From: DATFGK01 sp046712825 | Lineage (GTDB): Bacteria; Actinomycetota; AC-67 | Assembly (NCBI GenBank): GCA_046712825.1 | Contig: JBKKCR010000208.1 | Span: 1 to 23,247, forward strand | Reading direction: 5' to 3' | DNA length: 23,247 nucleotides | Program-made: the position numbers and the translations under genes | Notes under the pieces: generated by a model | The model's input: the letters and a program-made list of their open reading frames with translations, nothing else | What the model was told of the DNA's origin: nothing | Databases searched by the model: none | Shown here: one piece after another, positions 7,632 to 15,484 of the stretch | Layout of the letters: each line of letters starts with the position of its first letter | Position numbering within the stretch: position 1 is the first letter of the stretch

Positions 7632-10600
7632 GGGCCGCCGCCATGACCGCCTCTTCCACGGACTCGCCACGCTCCTGCGCAGCGCGCGTCGCCGCGAGCA
7701 CTCGCTTGTAGTCCTTCGGCATCACCTTCACGAAGGTCTCGGCCGCCTTGTACCAGTCGGCGAGGATCAGGTAGGCGACGCCCGAGCGCGTGAGGAGATA
7801 GTGCTGTTCGACGACGCCGCGCAGCCAGCGCTCCTCTTCGTCGTCGATCTGCTCGAGGTCGACCATCTCCGGGTTGACGTTCGCCGGGAACGTTCCATCG
7901 GGGTCGTGGACGTACGCGATCCCGCCCGACATCCCGGCGCCGAAGTTCCGGCCGGTCCTTCCGAGCACGACCGCACGGCCGCCGGTCATGTACTCGCACG
8001 CGTGATCGCCGACCCCCTCGACGACGGCCACCGCGCCGGAGTTGCGGACGCAGAAGCGCTCACCGACGACGCCGCGGATGTAGACCTTCCCGCCGGTCGC
8101 GCCGTAGAGGATCACGTTGCCCGCGATGATGTTCTCCGACGCGCGGAACCGGGCCGATCGGTCCGGGTACACGATGAGCTTCCCGCCGGATAGTCCCTTC
8201 CCCAGGTAGTCGTTCGCGTCGCCTTCGAGCTCCAGCGTGATGCCCTTGGGAACGAACGCACCGAAGGACTGACCCGCCGAGCCGCGGAAGTGGAGCTTGA
8301 TCGTGTCGGGCGGCAGACCATCTTCTCCCCATCGCTTCGAAACCTGATATCCGAGCATCGTTCCGACCGTTCGATTCACGTTGCGGATCGGCAGTTCGAA
8401 CGCGACCGGGCGGCCGAGCTGGATCGCCGGCTTGCACATCTCGATCAGCTTGTTGTCCAGCGCCTTGGCGAGGCCGTGGTCCTGGGTGCCGGCGTTGTGC
8501 CGGATGACATCGTCGCCGACATCGGGGATGTACAGGATCGGCGTGAGGTCGATCCCGTCGGTCTTCCAGTGCTTGATCGCGGGCTCCGGGTCGATCAGCT
8601 CCGCGTGGCCGATCGCTTCCTCGAGCGAGCGGAACCCGAGTGCCGCGAGGTACTCGCGAACCTCCTGTGCCACGAAGCGCATGAACGCCACCGCATGCTC
8701 GGGCTCGCCGTCGAACCGCTTCCGCAGCTCGGGGTTCTGCGTCGCGATACCGACGGGACAAAGGTCGAGATGACAGACGCGCATCATGATGCAGCCGATG
8801 GCGACGAGCGGCGCGGTCGCGAAGCCGAACTCGTCGGCGCCGAGCAGCGCCCCGATGACGACGTCGCGCCCGGTCTTCAGCTGACCGTCGACCTGCACGA
8901 CGATGCGGTCGCGCAACCCGTTGAGCAGCAAAGTCTGCTGGGTCTCGGCGAGCCCAAGTTCCCATGGGCCGCCGGCGTGCTTGATCGACGAGAGCGGCGA
9001 CGCGCCCGTGCCCCCGTCGTGCCCGCTGATGAGCACCACATCGGACTTCGCCTTGCAGACGCCGGCCGCGACCGTGCCGACGCCGACCTCGGCGACGAGC
9101 TTCACGTGGACCCGCGCTTGCGGGTTCGAGTTCTTGAGATCATGGATCAGCTGCGCGATGTCCTCGATCGAGTAGATGTCGTGGTGCGGCGGCGGCGAGA
9201 TCAGGCCCACGCCCGGAGTGGCGAACCGCGTCTTCGCGATCCACGGATACACCTTCGGGCCTGGTAGCTGGCCGCCCTCCCCCGGCTTGGCGCCCTGCGC
9301 GATCTTGATCTGCAGGTCGTCGGCATTCGCGAGATACAGCGAGGTCACGCCGAAACGTGCTGAGGCGACCTGTCGTATGCGGCTGCGACGTGAATCGCCG
9401 TTCGGATCGAGCCGGTCGCGCTCGGCGTCCTCGCCGCCCTCTCCGGAGTTGGATCGTCCGCCCAGCCGGTTCATCGCGATCGCCAGCGTCTCGTGCGCCT
9501 CCTGAGAGATCGAGCCGTAGCTCATCGCGCCGGTCGCGAAACGCTTGACGATGTCTTCCACGGACTCGACCTCGTCGATCGGCACCGGCGGCCGCACGTC
9601 GTCCCGCAGCCGGAAGAGCCCGCGCATGGTGGCGAGGTTGCGCGCCTGGTCGTCGACGGCCTTCGTGTACTTCTTGAAGACGTCGTAGCTCTCTTCCCGC
9701 ACCGCCTGACGAAGGAGCGCGACCACCTCGGGGTTGAAGAGGTGGGTCTCACCCTCGCGGCGCCACTGGTACTGGCCGCCCACCTCGAGCCCACGATGCG
9801 CGCGCATCGTCGGTCGGGACGGGTAGGCGATCGCGTGGCGCGCGGCCACCTCGCGGGCGATCCCGTCGAGTCCGATGCCGCCGAGGCGGCTCACCGTGCC
9901 GGTGAAGTACTCGTCGACGAGCTCCTGCGACAGGCCGATCGCCTCGAAGACCTGTGCGCCCGTGTACGAGGCGACCGTCGAGATGCCCATCTTCGACATC
10001 GTTTTCAAGACACCCTTGCCGAGGCCCTTCACGAGGTTGTAGACGGCCTTGCTGGCGTCGATGCCGGTCATCTCCCGGCGGTCGATCATGTCCTCTACGG
10101 TCTCGAACGCGAGATACGGGTTCACCGTACCGGCGCCGTACCCGATCAGGCACGCGATGTGGTGCACCTCACGCGCGTCGCCGGTCTCGATCACGAGACC
10201 GACCTTCGTCCGCGTCTTCTCGCGGATCAGGTGGTGATGCACGGCGGACGTGAGGAGCAGGGACGGGATCGGCGCGTGCTCGTCGTCCGAATCGCGGTCG
10301 CTCAAGACCACGATGCGGATCCCGTCCTCGATCGCCCGGCTGACCTCCGCGCAGATCGCGCGGAGCGCCTCGCGCAGGGCCTTCCCACCACCCATCACCG
10401 GATACAGCCCCTGGAAGACCTGTGCGTGGAACCCGGGGAGATTCCCGTCGTCGTCGATATGGATGATCTTCGCGAGCTCTTCGTTGTCGATCACGGGATA
10501 CGGCAGCACGACCTGGCGGCACGAGGCCGGGCCCGGCTCGAGCAGGTTCTGCTCGGGGCCGAGCGTGGAGCCCATGGCGGTGACCAATTCCTCGCGGATC

Positions 10601-12159
10601 GCGTCCAGCGGCGGGTTGGTCACCTGCGCGAACAGCTGCCGGAAGTAGTCGAAGAGCTGGCGTGAACGGCTGGAGAGTGCCGCGAGCGGCGCGTCGTTGC
10701 CCATCGAGCCGACCGGCTCCTGACCGGCCTGCGCCATCGGTCCGATGAGGATGCGGAGATCCTCCTCGGAGTAGCCGAAGGTCTGCTGGAGCCGAAGGAC
10801 CGACTCGTGGCTCGGCATCTCGCGCGTGCGCTTCGGAAGGTCGCGGAAGTGGATCTGTCCGGCGTGCACCCAGCCCTCGTAGGGAAGCTGCGCGGCGAGC
10901 TCGTCCTTGATCTCGTCGTCGCCGACGATGCGTCCCTTCGTCGTGTCGACGAGGAAGATCTTGCCGGGCTGCAGGCGCCCCTTCTGCACGATCTTGGCCG
11001 GGTCGATGTCGAGGACCCCTACCTCGGACGCCATCACCACGAGATCGTCGTCGGTCACCCAGTAGCGGGACGGACGGAGGCCGTTACGGTCGAGCACCGC
11101 GCCGATCACCGAGCCGTCGGTGAAGGCGATCGAGGCGGGGCCATCCCACGGCTCCATCAACGCCGCGTGGAACTGATAGAACGCGCGCCGGTCGCGCTTC
11201 ATCGAGCGATGGTTCTCCCACGCTTCGGGGATCATCATCAGCACGGCGTGCGGCAGCGAGCGTCCGGCCATGTTCAGCAGCTCGAGACATTCGTCGAACG
11301 ACGCGGAGTCGCTGGCGCCGGGAGTGATGACGGGGAAGATCCGCTCGATGTCGCCTGGGATCAGGTCGGAGCGCATCAGCGCCTCGCGGGCCCGCATCCA
11401 GTTCCGGTTGCCTTGGAGGGTGTTGATCTCTCCGTTGTGGGCGATCATCCGATAGGGATGAGCGAGCGGCCACGACGGGAACGTGTTCGTCGAGAAGCGG
11501 GAATGGACCAGCGCCAGGGCCGTCTGCAGTCGCGGGTCGACGAGGTCGGGGAAGAAGCCGGGAAGCTGCGGACAGTGGAGCATCCCCTTGTACACCAGCG
11601 TGCGCGCCGACAAGCTCGGGAAGTAGACGCCGGGAACCTCGTGCTCGATCCGCTTGCGTGTGACGTAGATCAAACGCTCGAGGTCCATGCCTTCCCGGTC
11701 GTTGCCGGAGATGAACACCTGGCGGAAGAGCGGCATCATCTCGCGCGCTTGCTCGCCGATCATCGAGTCGTCGAAGGGGACGTCGCGCCAGCCGAGCACC
11801 GTCAAGCCTTCGCTCGTCGCCACGGCGTCGATGCCGGCGATCACCTTCGCGCGCTCGTCCTCGTCTTGGGGCAGGAACCCCATCCCGGCCGCGTACCCGC
11901 CGGCGGCCGGGAGATCGACCCCCGAGACCTCGCGGAGGAAAGCGTCGGGCATCTGAACCAGGATGCCGGCGCCATCTCCGGTGTTGGTTTCGGCGCCGGT
12001 GGCACCGCGGTGCTCAAGGTTGAGGAGCGCCGAGATGGCGAGGCGGACGATCTCGTGGCTGGCCCGGCCTTTCATATCCACGACGAAGCCAACCCCGCAC
12101 GCGTCGTGTTCGAAGCGAGGGTCGTAGAGGCCTTGCCGTTGAGGTATGGGTCGGGACAT
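7624..12159 (-). CDS. gltB: glutamate synthase [NADPH] large subunit
   Basis: 1511 residues, the normal length for bacterial GltB. Order of domains: a 20-residue propeptide, then the class II glutaminase domain starting at the catalytic Cys21 (DACGVGF, about 21-440); a central linking domain (about 470-770); the FMN-binding synthase barrel (about 800-1190), which contains NSGEGGED near residue 905 and the 3Fe-4S ligands Cys1123-x5-Cys1129-x4-Cys1134; and the GXGXG beta-helix (about 1270-1470) with its repeated G-x-x-GG turns. Ammonia released from glutamine is channelled to 2-oxoglutarate. The ATG at 12159 has AGGGGTG just upstream and sits about 57 nt downstream of a near-consensus promoter. 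gltB and gltD form one operon. No defects were seen, so this should be a functional nitrogen-assimilation enzyme. Confidence 0.97.
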   Translation of the reverse strand: MSRPIPQRQGLYDPRFEHDACGVGFVVDMKGRASHEIVRLAISALLNLEHRGATGAETNTGDGAGILVQMPDAFLREVSGVDLPAAGGYAAGMGFLPQDEDERAKVIAGIDAVATSEGLTVLGWRDVPFDDSMIGEQAREMMPLFRQVFISGNDREGMDLERLIYVTRKRIEHEVPGVYFPSLSARTLVYKGMLHCPQLPGFFPDLVDPRLQTALALVHSRFSTNTFPSWPLAHPYRMIAHNGEINTLQGNRNWMRAREALMRSDLIPGDIERIFPVITPGASDSASFDECLELLNMAGRSLPHAVLMMIPEAWENHRSMKRDRRAFYQFHAALMEPWDGPASIAFTDGSVIGAVLDRNGLRPSRYWVTDDDLVVMASEVGVLDIDPAKIVQKGRLQPGKIFLVDTTKGRIVGDDEIKDELAAQLPYEGWVHAGQIHFRDLPKRTREMPSHESVLRLQQTFGYSEEDLRILIGPMAQAGQEPVGSMGNDAPLAALSSRSRQLFDYFRQLFAQVTNPPLDAIREELVTAMGSTLGPEQNLLEPGPASCRQVVLPYPVIDNEELAKIIHIDDDGNLPGFHAQVFQGLYPVMGGGKALREALRAICAEVSRAIEDGIRIVVLSDRDSDDEHAPIPSLLLTSAVHHHLIREKTRTKVGLVIETGDAREVHHIACLIGYGAGTVNPYLAFETVEDMIDRREMTGIDASKAVYNLVKGLGKGVLKTMSKMGISTVASYTGAQVFEAIGLSQELVDEYFTGTVSRLGGIGLDGIAREVAARHAIAYPSRPTMRAHRGLEVGGQYQWRREGETHLFNPEVVALLRQAVREESYDVFKKYTKAVDDQARNLATMRGLFRLRDDVRPPVPIDEVESVEDIVKRFATGAMSYGSISQEAHETLAIAMNRLGGRSNSGEGGEDAERDRLDPNGDSRRSRIRQVASARFGVTSLYLANADDLQIKIAQGAKPGEGGQLPGPKVYPWIAKTRFATPGVGLISPPPHHDIYSIEDIAQLIHDLKNSNPQARVHVKLVAEVGVGTVAAGVCKAKSDVVLISGHDGGTGASPLSSIKHAGGPWELGLAETQQTLLLNGLRDRIVVQVDGQLKTGRDVVIGALLGADEFGFATAPLVAIGCIMMRVCHLDLCPVGIATQNPELRKRFDGEPEHAVAFMRFVAQEVREYLAALGFRSLEEAIGHAELIDPEPAIKHWKTDGIDLTPILYIPDVGDDVIRHNAGTQDHGLAKALDNKLIEMCKPAIQLGRPVAFELPIRNVNRTVGTMLGYQVSKRWGEDGLPPDTIKLHFRGSAGQSFGAFVPKGITLELEGDANDYLGKGLSGGKLIVYPDRSARFRASENIIAGNVILYGATGGKVYIRGVVGERFCVRNSGAVAVVEGVGDHACEYMTGGRAVVLGRTGRNFGAGMSGGIAYVHDPDGTFPANVNPEMVDLEQIDDEEERWLRGVVEQHYLLTRSGVAYLILADWYKAAETFVKVMPKDYKRVLAATRAAQERGESVEEAVMAAAHG

Positions 12160-12223
12160 GCGTCACCCCTGTCTTCACGGCTTGGGTGTACCGGCCCGGG
12201 CGACGCTGCCCTGGATTACTTGG

Positions 12224-12251
12224 ATTATAGAGCCGTTCCCGTCGATAACAA
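12224..12251 (-). promoter_or_regulatory. gltBD promoter (sigma-70/SigA type)
   Basis: Read on the minus strand, TTGTTA (12251-12246) is followed by a 16-bp spacer and a perfect TATAAT (12229-12224). The predicted start of transcription near 12217 gives a leader of about 57 nt to the gltB ATG at 12159, which carries the Shine-Dalgarno-like AGGGGTG. No long hairpin or riboswitch-like structure was recognised in that leader. Confidence 0.75.
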
Positions 12252-12260
12252 GCGCATAAC

Positions 12261-12296
12261 AGACCGGGCTGGGGCACAGCCCCCAGACGGTCTGGG
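12261..12296. promoter_or_regulatory. nested inverted repeats upstream of the gltB promoter (operator or terminator)
   Basis: Two alternative dyads overlap. One is CTGGGG (12269-12274) pairing with CCCCAG (12281-12286), extended outward by AGACC (12261-12265) and GGTCT (12289-12293). The other is CCCAGA (12282-12287) pairing with TCTGGG (12291-12296). They lie about 44-79 bp upstream of the predicted gltB transcription start, an activator-like position, and also 51 bp or more downstream of the lipoprotein stop, where a terminator could act. No clean T-run follows on the minus strand, which weakens the terminator reading. Confidence 0.4.
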
Positions 12297-12346
12297 CTAG
12301 CCTCTGGCCGCGGTATGCACTCACAGTTGAGCCGGGATGGGATCGG

Positions 12347-12802
12347 TCACGCGCCGAAGGCAGCACTCCAGTCCGCGGCAACCGTTTCCGTGTAGGGCTG
12401 GGTGAACCCGCACGTCCAAAGGCTGTCCTCTTCACCGGTGACGAGCATCCGTTCGCCGACCTGCCCCGAGATAGAGCCCGCCGACGTAACTCCTCCCAAG
12501 CCGTATGTCTCGACCGTGATCGAGGAGGAGGTCCCGCCCTTGAACCAATGGTTCACAGCGAAGGTGACGCTATCGGCTCCGGTCTCGGTCGTTGCCTTCA
12601 TCGACGACTTCACCGTGCCGTCGAACGCCCAGGACCGCTTCGCCAGCGTCGAGGGGCTGTACTGCTCGACGCAAGACCCGAGAGCCTCGCCGCCACCGAC
12701 CGAAGGATCCGGCGAGGGCGACGCCTGAGGTTCCGAAGAGCAGGCTGTGAGCGCGAACAGCGCCGCACTCGCCGCGATCACTAGCCTCATCCTTCTAACC
12801 AT
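12347..12802 (-). CDS. actinobacterial-type lipoprotein of unknown function
   Basis: 151 residues. The N-terminus is a lipoprotein signal peptide with lipobox LTAC and lipidated Cys21, followed by a Ser/Pro-rich spacer (SSEPQASPSPDPS). The body (about residues 44-151) is probably a small beta-rich domain with HWFKGG and ITVETYGLGG segments and contains two further cysteines (44 and one near 137, in LWTCGF) that could pair. I recognise no named family. The start at 12802 is chosen because GGGGAGG lies just upstream; longer in-frame starts to 12994 would place the signal peptide internally. The gene diverges from the metalloprotease-like gene and lies upstream of gltB on the same strand but has its own context. 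Confidence 0.8.
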   Translation of the reverse strand: MVRRMRLVIAASAALFALTACSSEPQASPSPDPSVGGGEALGSCVEQYSPSTLAKRSWAFDGTVKSSMKATTETGADSVTFAVNHWFKGGTSSSITVETYGLGGVTSAGSISGQVGERMLVTGEEDSLWTCGFTQPYTETVAADWSAAFGA

Positions 12803-13002
12803 CGGTTCCTCCCCGTCTCCAGCATGAACACGTGATCCCTGGACGTGAAAGCGCCTGGAAAGGTTCCCGCCGACCCAGAGGTCGTTCAGTCCGAACGCGG
12901 ACGCTGCCCAAAGTGCGGTATGAGCTGGTTCGAGCCCAACCGTCACACGGCTACCACCAGCACAAGCCGTAGACCGAGGTCCGCAGACCGTCACAACCCT
13001 GG

Positions 13003-13031
13003 CATAATGCGCGTCACGCTTAATCAGGGGG
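13003..13031 (+). promoter_or_regulatory. -10-like box and Shine-Dalgarno of the metalloprotease-like gene
   Basis: CATAAT at 13003-13008 matches five of six bases of the -10 consensus, and AGGGGG at 13026-13031 is a good ribosome site 7 nt before the ATG at 13039. No convincing -35 hexamer stands at 16-18 bp spacing, so the promoter is a weak call while the ribosome site is solid. The rest of the 236-bp divergent gap (12803-13038) holds no other feature I can support. Confidence 0.4.
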
Positions 13032-13038
13032 TACTGGG

Positions 13039-13722
13039 ATGAAGAGATTCGTGCTTGCTTTGGTCGTGGTCATGGGTCTCGCCGTCGCGTCCGTCGCTCA
13101 AGCATCGCATTCCTGGTCCAACTATCACTGGGCGAGGGCTTCGAACCCGTTCGCGCTGAAGATCGTCGACAGCGTGACCGGCACATGGGACTCGCTTCTG
13201 CCGGCCGTCTCGACGGATTGGAGCGCCTCGACGGTGCTCGACACGAGCATCCAAGCAGGGGCAACGGGGTTGCTCGACCGGCTCCAATGCAATCCCCTCG
13301 CGGGGAAGGTGCGGGTCTGCAACGCCAACTACGGCCCGAATCTTTGGTTCGGGATCGCCCAGGTTTGGCTGAGCAACGGCCACATCTCGCAAGCCACGAC
13401 CAAGGTCAACGACTACTACTTCACCGGCACCTACGGGAACGACATCGCCCGGCGTCACGTGCTGTGCCAAGAGATGGGCCATGACTTCGGCCTCGATCAC
13501 CAGCACGGGCTGCCGACGTGCATGGAGGACAACAACAGCACCCTCAACACCCCGTCCTACCAGACGCCCAACACGCACGACTACGCTCAACTGCAGACGA
13601 TCTACACCCACCTTGATGGAGGGGCGAAGGTCGGATCGTCCGCCCAGAGCGAAGCGCGACCCAGCTTGGTTCAGAGGATCGGCGGCGAGACCGTGCTTAC
13701 CTACATCTTCTGGGTGAGCTGA
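13039..13722 (+). CDS. secreted metzincin-like zinc-protease homologue with QExxHxxGxxH motif
   Basis: 227 residues with signal peptide MKRFVLALVVVMGLAVASVA. The zinc-protease helix reads CQEMGHDFGLDH: Gln144-Glu145-x2-His148-x2-Gly151-x2-His154. In metzincins the first position is the zinc ligand His, so this is a QExxHxxGxxH variant; the codon is CAA, one base from CAC. Glu145, His148, Gly151 and His154 are all kept, and CMED at 161-164 could be the Met-turn. Cys84, Cys94, Cys143 and Cys161 could form disulfides. Whether it is an active protease with an altered metal site or a binding protein is open; I believe related secreted actinobacterial proteins also carry CQE at this point, but cannot check. 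A TTG-started small ORF follows by 3 bp. Confidence 0.75.
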   Translation: MKRFVLALVVVMGLAVASVAQASHSWSNYHWARASNPFALKIVDSVTGTWDSLLPAVSTDWSASTVLDTSIQAGATGLLDRLQCNPLAGKVRVCNANYGPNLWFGIAQVWLSNGHISQATTKVNDYYFTGTYGNDIARRHVLCQEMGHDFGLDHQHGLPTCMEDNNSTLNTPSYQTPNTHDYAQLQTIYTHLDGGAKVGSSAQSEARPSLVQRIGGETVLTYIFWVS

Positions 13723-13725
13723 CCC

Positions 13726-13899
13726 TTGAGGAAGAGGGCCGCGCTTCTTCTTGTGAGCCTGGCGGCCGCGTTGCCACTTTCATTCGGGCGGGCGATCGCG
13801 GCGCCGGACCCCATCCCGTTCTGCGTGCCCGATCTCGACGGCCACTGTCGTTATTGCGAGATGCGATTCGATCCGGTTTCGATCCGCTGCGTCGGCTGA
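13726..13899 (+). CDS. small secreted four-cysteine peptide, coupled to the protease-like gene
   Basis: 57 residues, read from a TTG at 13726, three bases after the stop of the protease-like gene. It opens with a textbook signal peptide (LRKRAALLLVSLAAALPLSF...RAIAA) and leaves a mature peptide of about 31 residues containing Cys33, Cys41, Cys44 and Cys55 (C-x7-C-x2-C-x10-C), with GHCRYCEMRFDP as its centre. A basic N-terminus, hydrophobic core, AxA-like cleavage site and paired cysteines together argue for a real exported peptide despite the non-ATG start. There is no separate strong ribosome site, so translation would depend on coupling to the upstream gene. It matches no family I know. It might be a partner, inhibitor or substrate of the neighbour. 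Confidence 0.6.
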   Translation: MRKRAALLLVSLAAALPLSFGRAIAAPDPIPFCVPDLDGHCRYCEMRFDPVSIRCVG

Positions 13900-13941
13900 A
13901 GGCACACGTTCGCGCCGAGTTCGGTGGTCCGTTCGTTGCGC

Positions 13942-15366
13942 TCACTCGGCGAGCGCGCCGCCGATCACCTCGAGCAACTCCTCCCGAGAAGGGCCCGGCG
14001 GGGGCCGCGGCGTCGCGATGAGCTCGGCGAAGATCTGCTCGATGCGGACCTGGGTGGCGACGTCGGAGTCGAGGGCCGCCAGCGGATCAAGGAAGGCACC
14101 CCGGCGGATCACCGCCCGGAAAACGTCACCGTCGACGAGCGCGGCTTGCGTGCCCGCCGCGAAGGTGAAGAGCTCGTAGGCGCCGCCGTCGCGATGTGCG
14201 ATGTCGACCGGTTCGCCGGCCCACCTGCGGCGTCGCTGCTCGTCGAGCGCGCTCGCGAACGAGAACCGTTCCTCCATGTCGGGACGTATGGCCGTGTCGA
14301 ACGCCAGCGCGGCGTCGCGGAGGTCACCGGGCTGCTCACGCAACGCCCGCGCGAGCTCTTGCGCGTGGATCAGCGAGAACGAGAGGCCGAGCGCCAGCAC
14401 GGGGTCGGTGTGACACACGGCATCGGCGAGGCTGAAGATCCCGAGTGCAAGCGGCTCCGCTTCGACGGTCGTCCGAAGGGTGTTCTGCAGGCTGCCCATC
14501 GGAAGGACGTCGGTGATCGGCTCGGACGTGTCGGGGTTGGCCCACGAGTACAGCGCCGGCATCGTGGCCAGGGCCGCTTCGAACACGGCAGCTGTCTTGA
14601 GATCCTTCAGCTCCTGATCTTGCGGCGCGATGGCGAGGATCGCCGCGAAGGTGCCGTTGTCGCCGGGGAACGTGGAGAACCCCGCGTACCCGAGATCGGC
14701 GCGCGGCGATGGGATCCACGGGCCGTCGGGAAGCGAGGCGCCCTCGCGGACCCGGTAGTAGCGGCTGTAGTAGATGATGTCGCATTCCGAGGAGCGCACA
14801 TCTGCCGGTCGTCCGCCGAGCTTCTCGATCCATGACGCCGTCGGGCTGCGCCTTCCCATCGCATCGACGACCACGTCGGCGTCCCTTCGCCCTTCAGTCG
14901 TCAGCACCGCGGTGACCCGCGGCTGTTCGCCGGGCTCGCCTTCGTACCCGGTGATGCGCACGCCGGACATCATCGCGACGTTGGGCTCTGCGAGCACGGC
15001 TCGACGCAGCGCCCATTCGATGAGCGGCCGGCGCAACGCCAGATAGACGAGGTCTTCGTCTTCAGGACGGAGCGGGCCACGGATCTTAGGACGCAGGTCG
15101 AGGTCCCACGCCCCAGCGGATATGAGCGCGTCGAATACATCGGGGAACGCGGCTCGCATCTCCTTGCGCCCCCGGGGGATGAACGCGTGCGGCTGAAAGA
15201 AGTGCGGGATCCCCTTGCGTTCCCAGCCGAGCGAGTCGAGTGGCTCGGTGGCGTGGACGCCGTCACGCTCCACCAGCGTGACCCGGTGGCCGTCCCGGGC
15301 AAGCGCGAGCGAAGCCGACAGACCGGCGGTCCCAGCCCCGAGTACGAGAACGTCGAGTTGACGCAT
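13942..15366 (-). CDS. FAD-dependent oxidoreductase (flavin monooxygenase/halogenase-like fold)
   Basis: 474 residues. The N-terminal Rossmann motif is VLGAGTAGLSASLALA (Gly10-x-Gly12-x2-Gly15), ending at the FAD ribose acid in LVERDG. A second FAD contact is VVDAMGRRSP near residue 170, and DPVLALGLSFSL near 330 corresponds to the 'GD..H...P..GxG' region of group A flavoprotein monooxygenases, although the usual GD is replaced by LADAVCHTDP. It most resembles PHBH-type hydroxylases, geranylgeranyl reductase-like and halogenase-like proteins; the substrate is unknown. A TAGCAT box ends 12 nt before the ATG at 15366 and there is no good Shine-Dalgarno. The SDR gene lies 118 bp upstream on the same strand. 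The small peptide gene converges at the 3' end. Confidence 0.82.
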   Translation of the reverse strand: MRQLDVLVLGAGTAGLSASLALARDGHRVTLVERDGVHATEPLDSLGWERKGIPHFFQPHAFIPRGRKEMRAAFPDVFDALISAGAWDLDLRPKIRGPLRPEDEDLVYLALRRPLIEWALRRAVLAEPNVAMMSGVRITGYEGEPGEQPRVTAVLTTEGRRDADVVVDAMGRRSPTASWIEKLGGRPADVRSSECDIIYYSRYYRVREGASLPDGPWIPSPRADLGYAGFSTFPGDNGTFAAILAIAPQDQELKDLKTAAVFEAALATMPALYSWANPDTSEPITDVLPMGSLQNTLRTTVEAEPLALGIFSLADAVCHTDPVLALGLSFSLIHAQELARALREQPGDLRDAALAFDTAIRPDMEERFSFASALDEQRRRRWAGEPVDIAHRDGGAYELFTFAAGTQAALVDGDVFRAVIRRGAFLDPLAALDSDVATQVRIEQIFAELIATPRPPPGPSREELLEVIGGALAE

Positions 15367-15484
15367 GTGTTCTGCCCGATGCTACGGGTTCGGGCCAGGA
15401 GATCGAGGTGGCGCCGCCGCTCAGGAAAGGCACGCTCTACGTGAGGGTCGGCTGCGGGAGGAAACGATTCGAAACGCCGGCTCC

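Noticed and set aside
8290..12300. Several long plus-strand open frames (8290-9267, 9493-10665, 10807-12300) opposite gltB
   Set aside because: All are antisense to conserved glutamate synthase domains and show no recognisable fold.
12845..13042. 65-codon plus-strand open frame containing CPKCGMSWF in the divergent gap
   Set aside because: A single CxxC pair, no ribosome site at its GTG start, and overlap with the start of the protease-like gene; probably chance.
13924..14835. 303-codon plus-strand open frame opposite the FAD oxidoreductase
   Set aside because: Composition is that of an antisense shadow and it has no domain, whereas the minus-strand protein has FAD-binding motifs.
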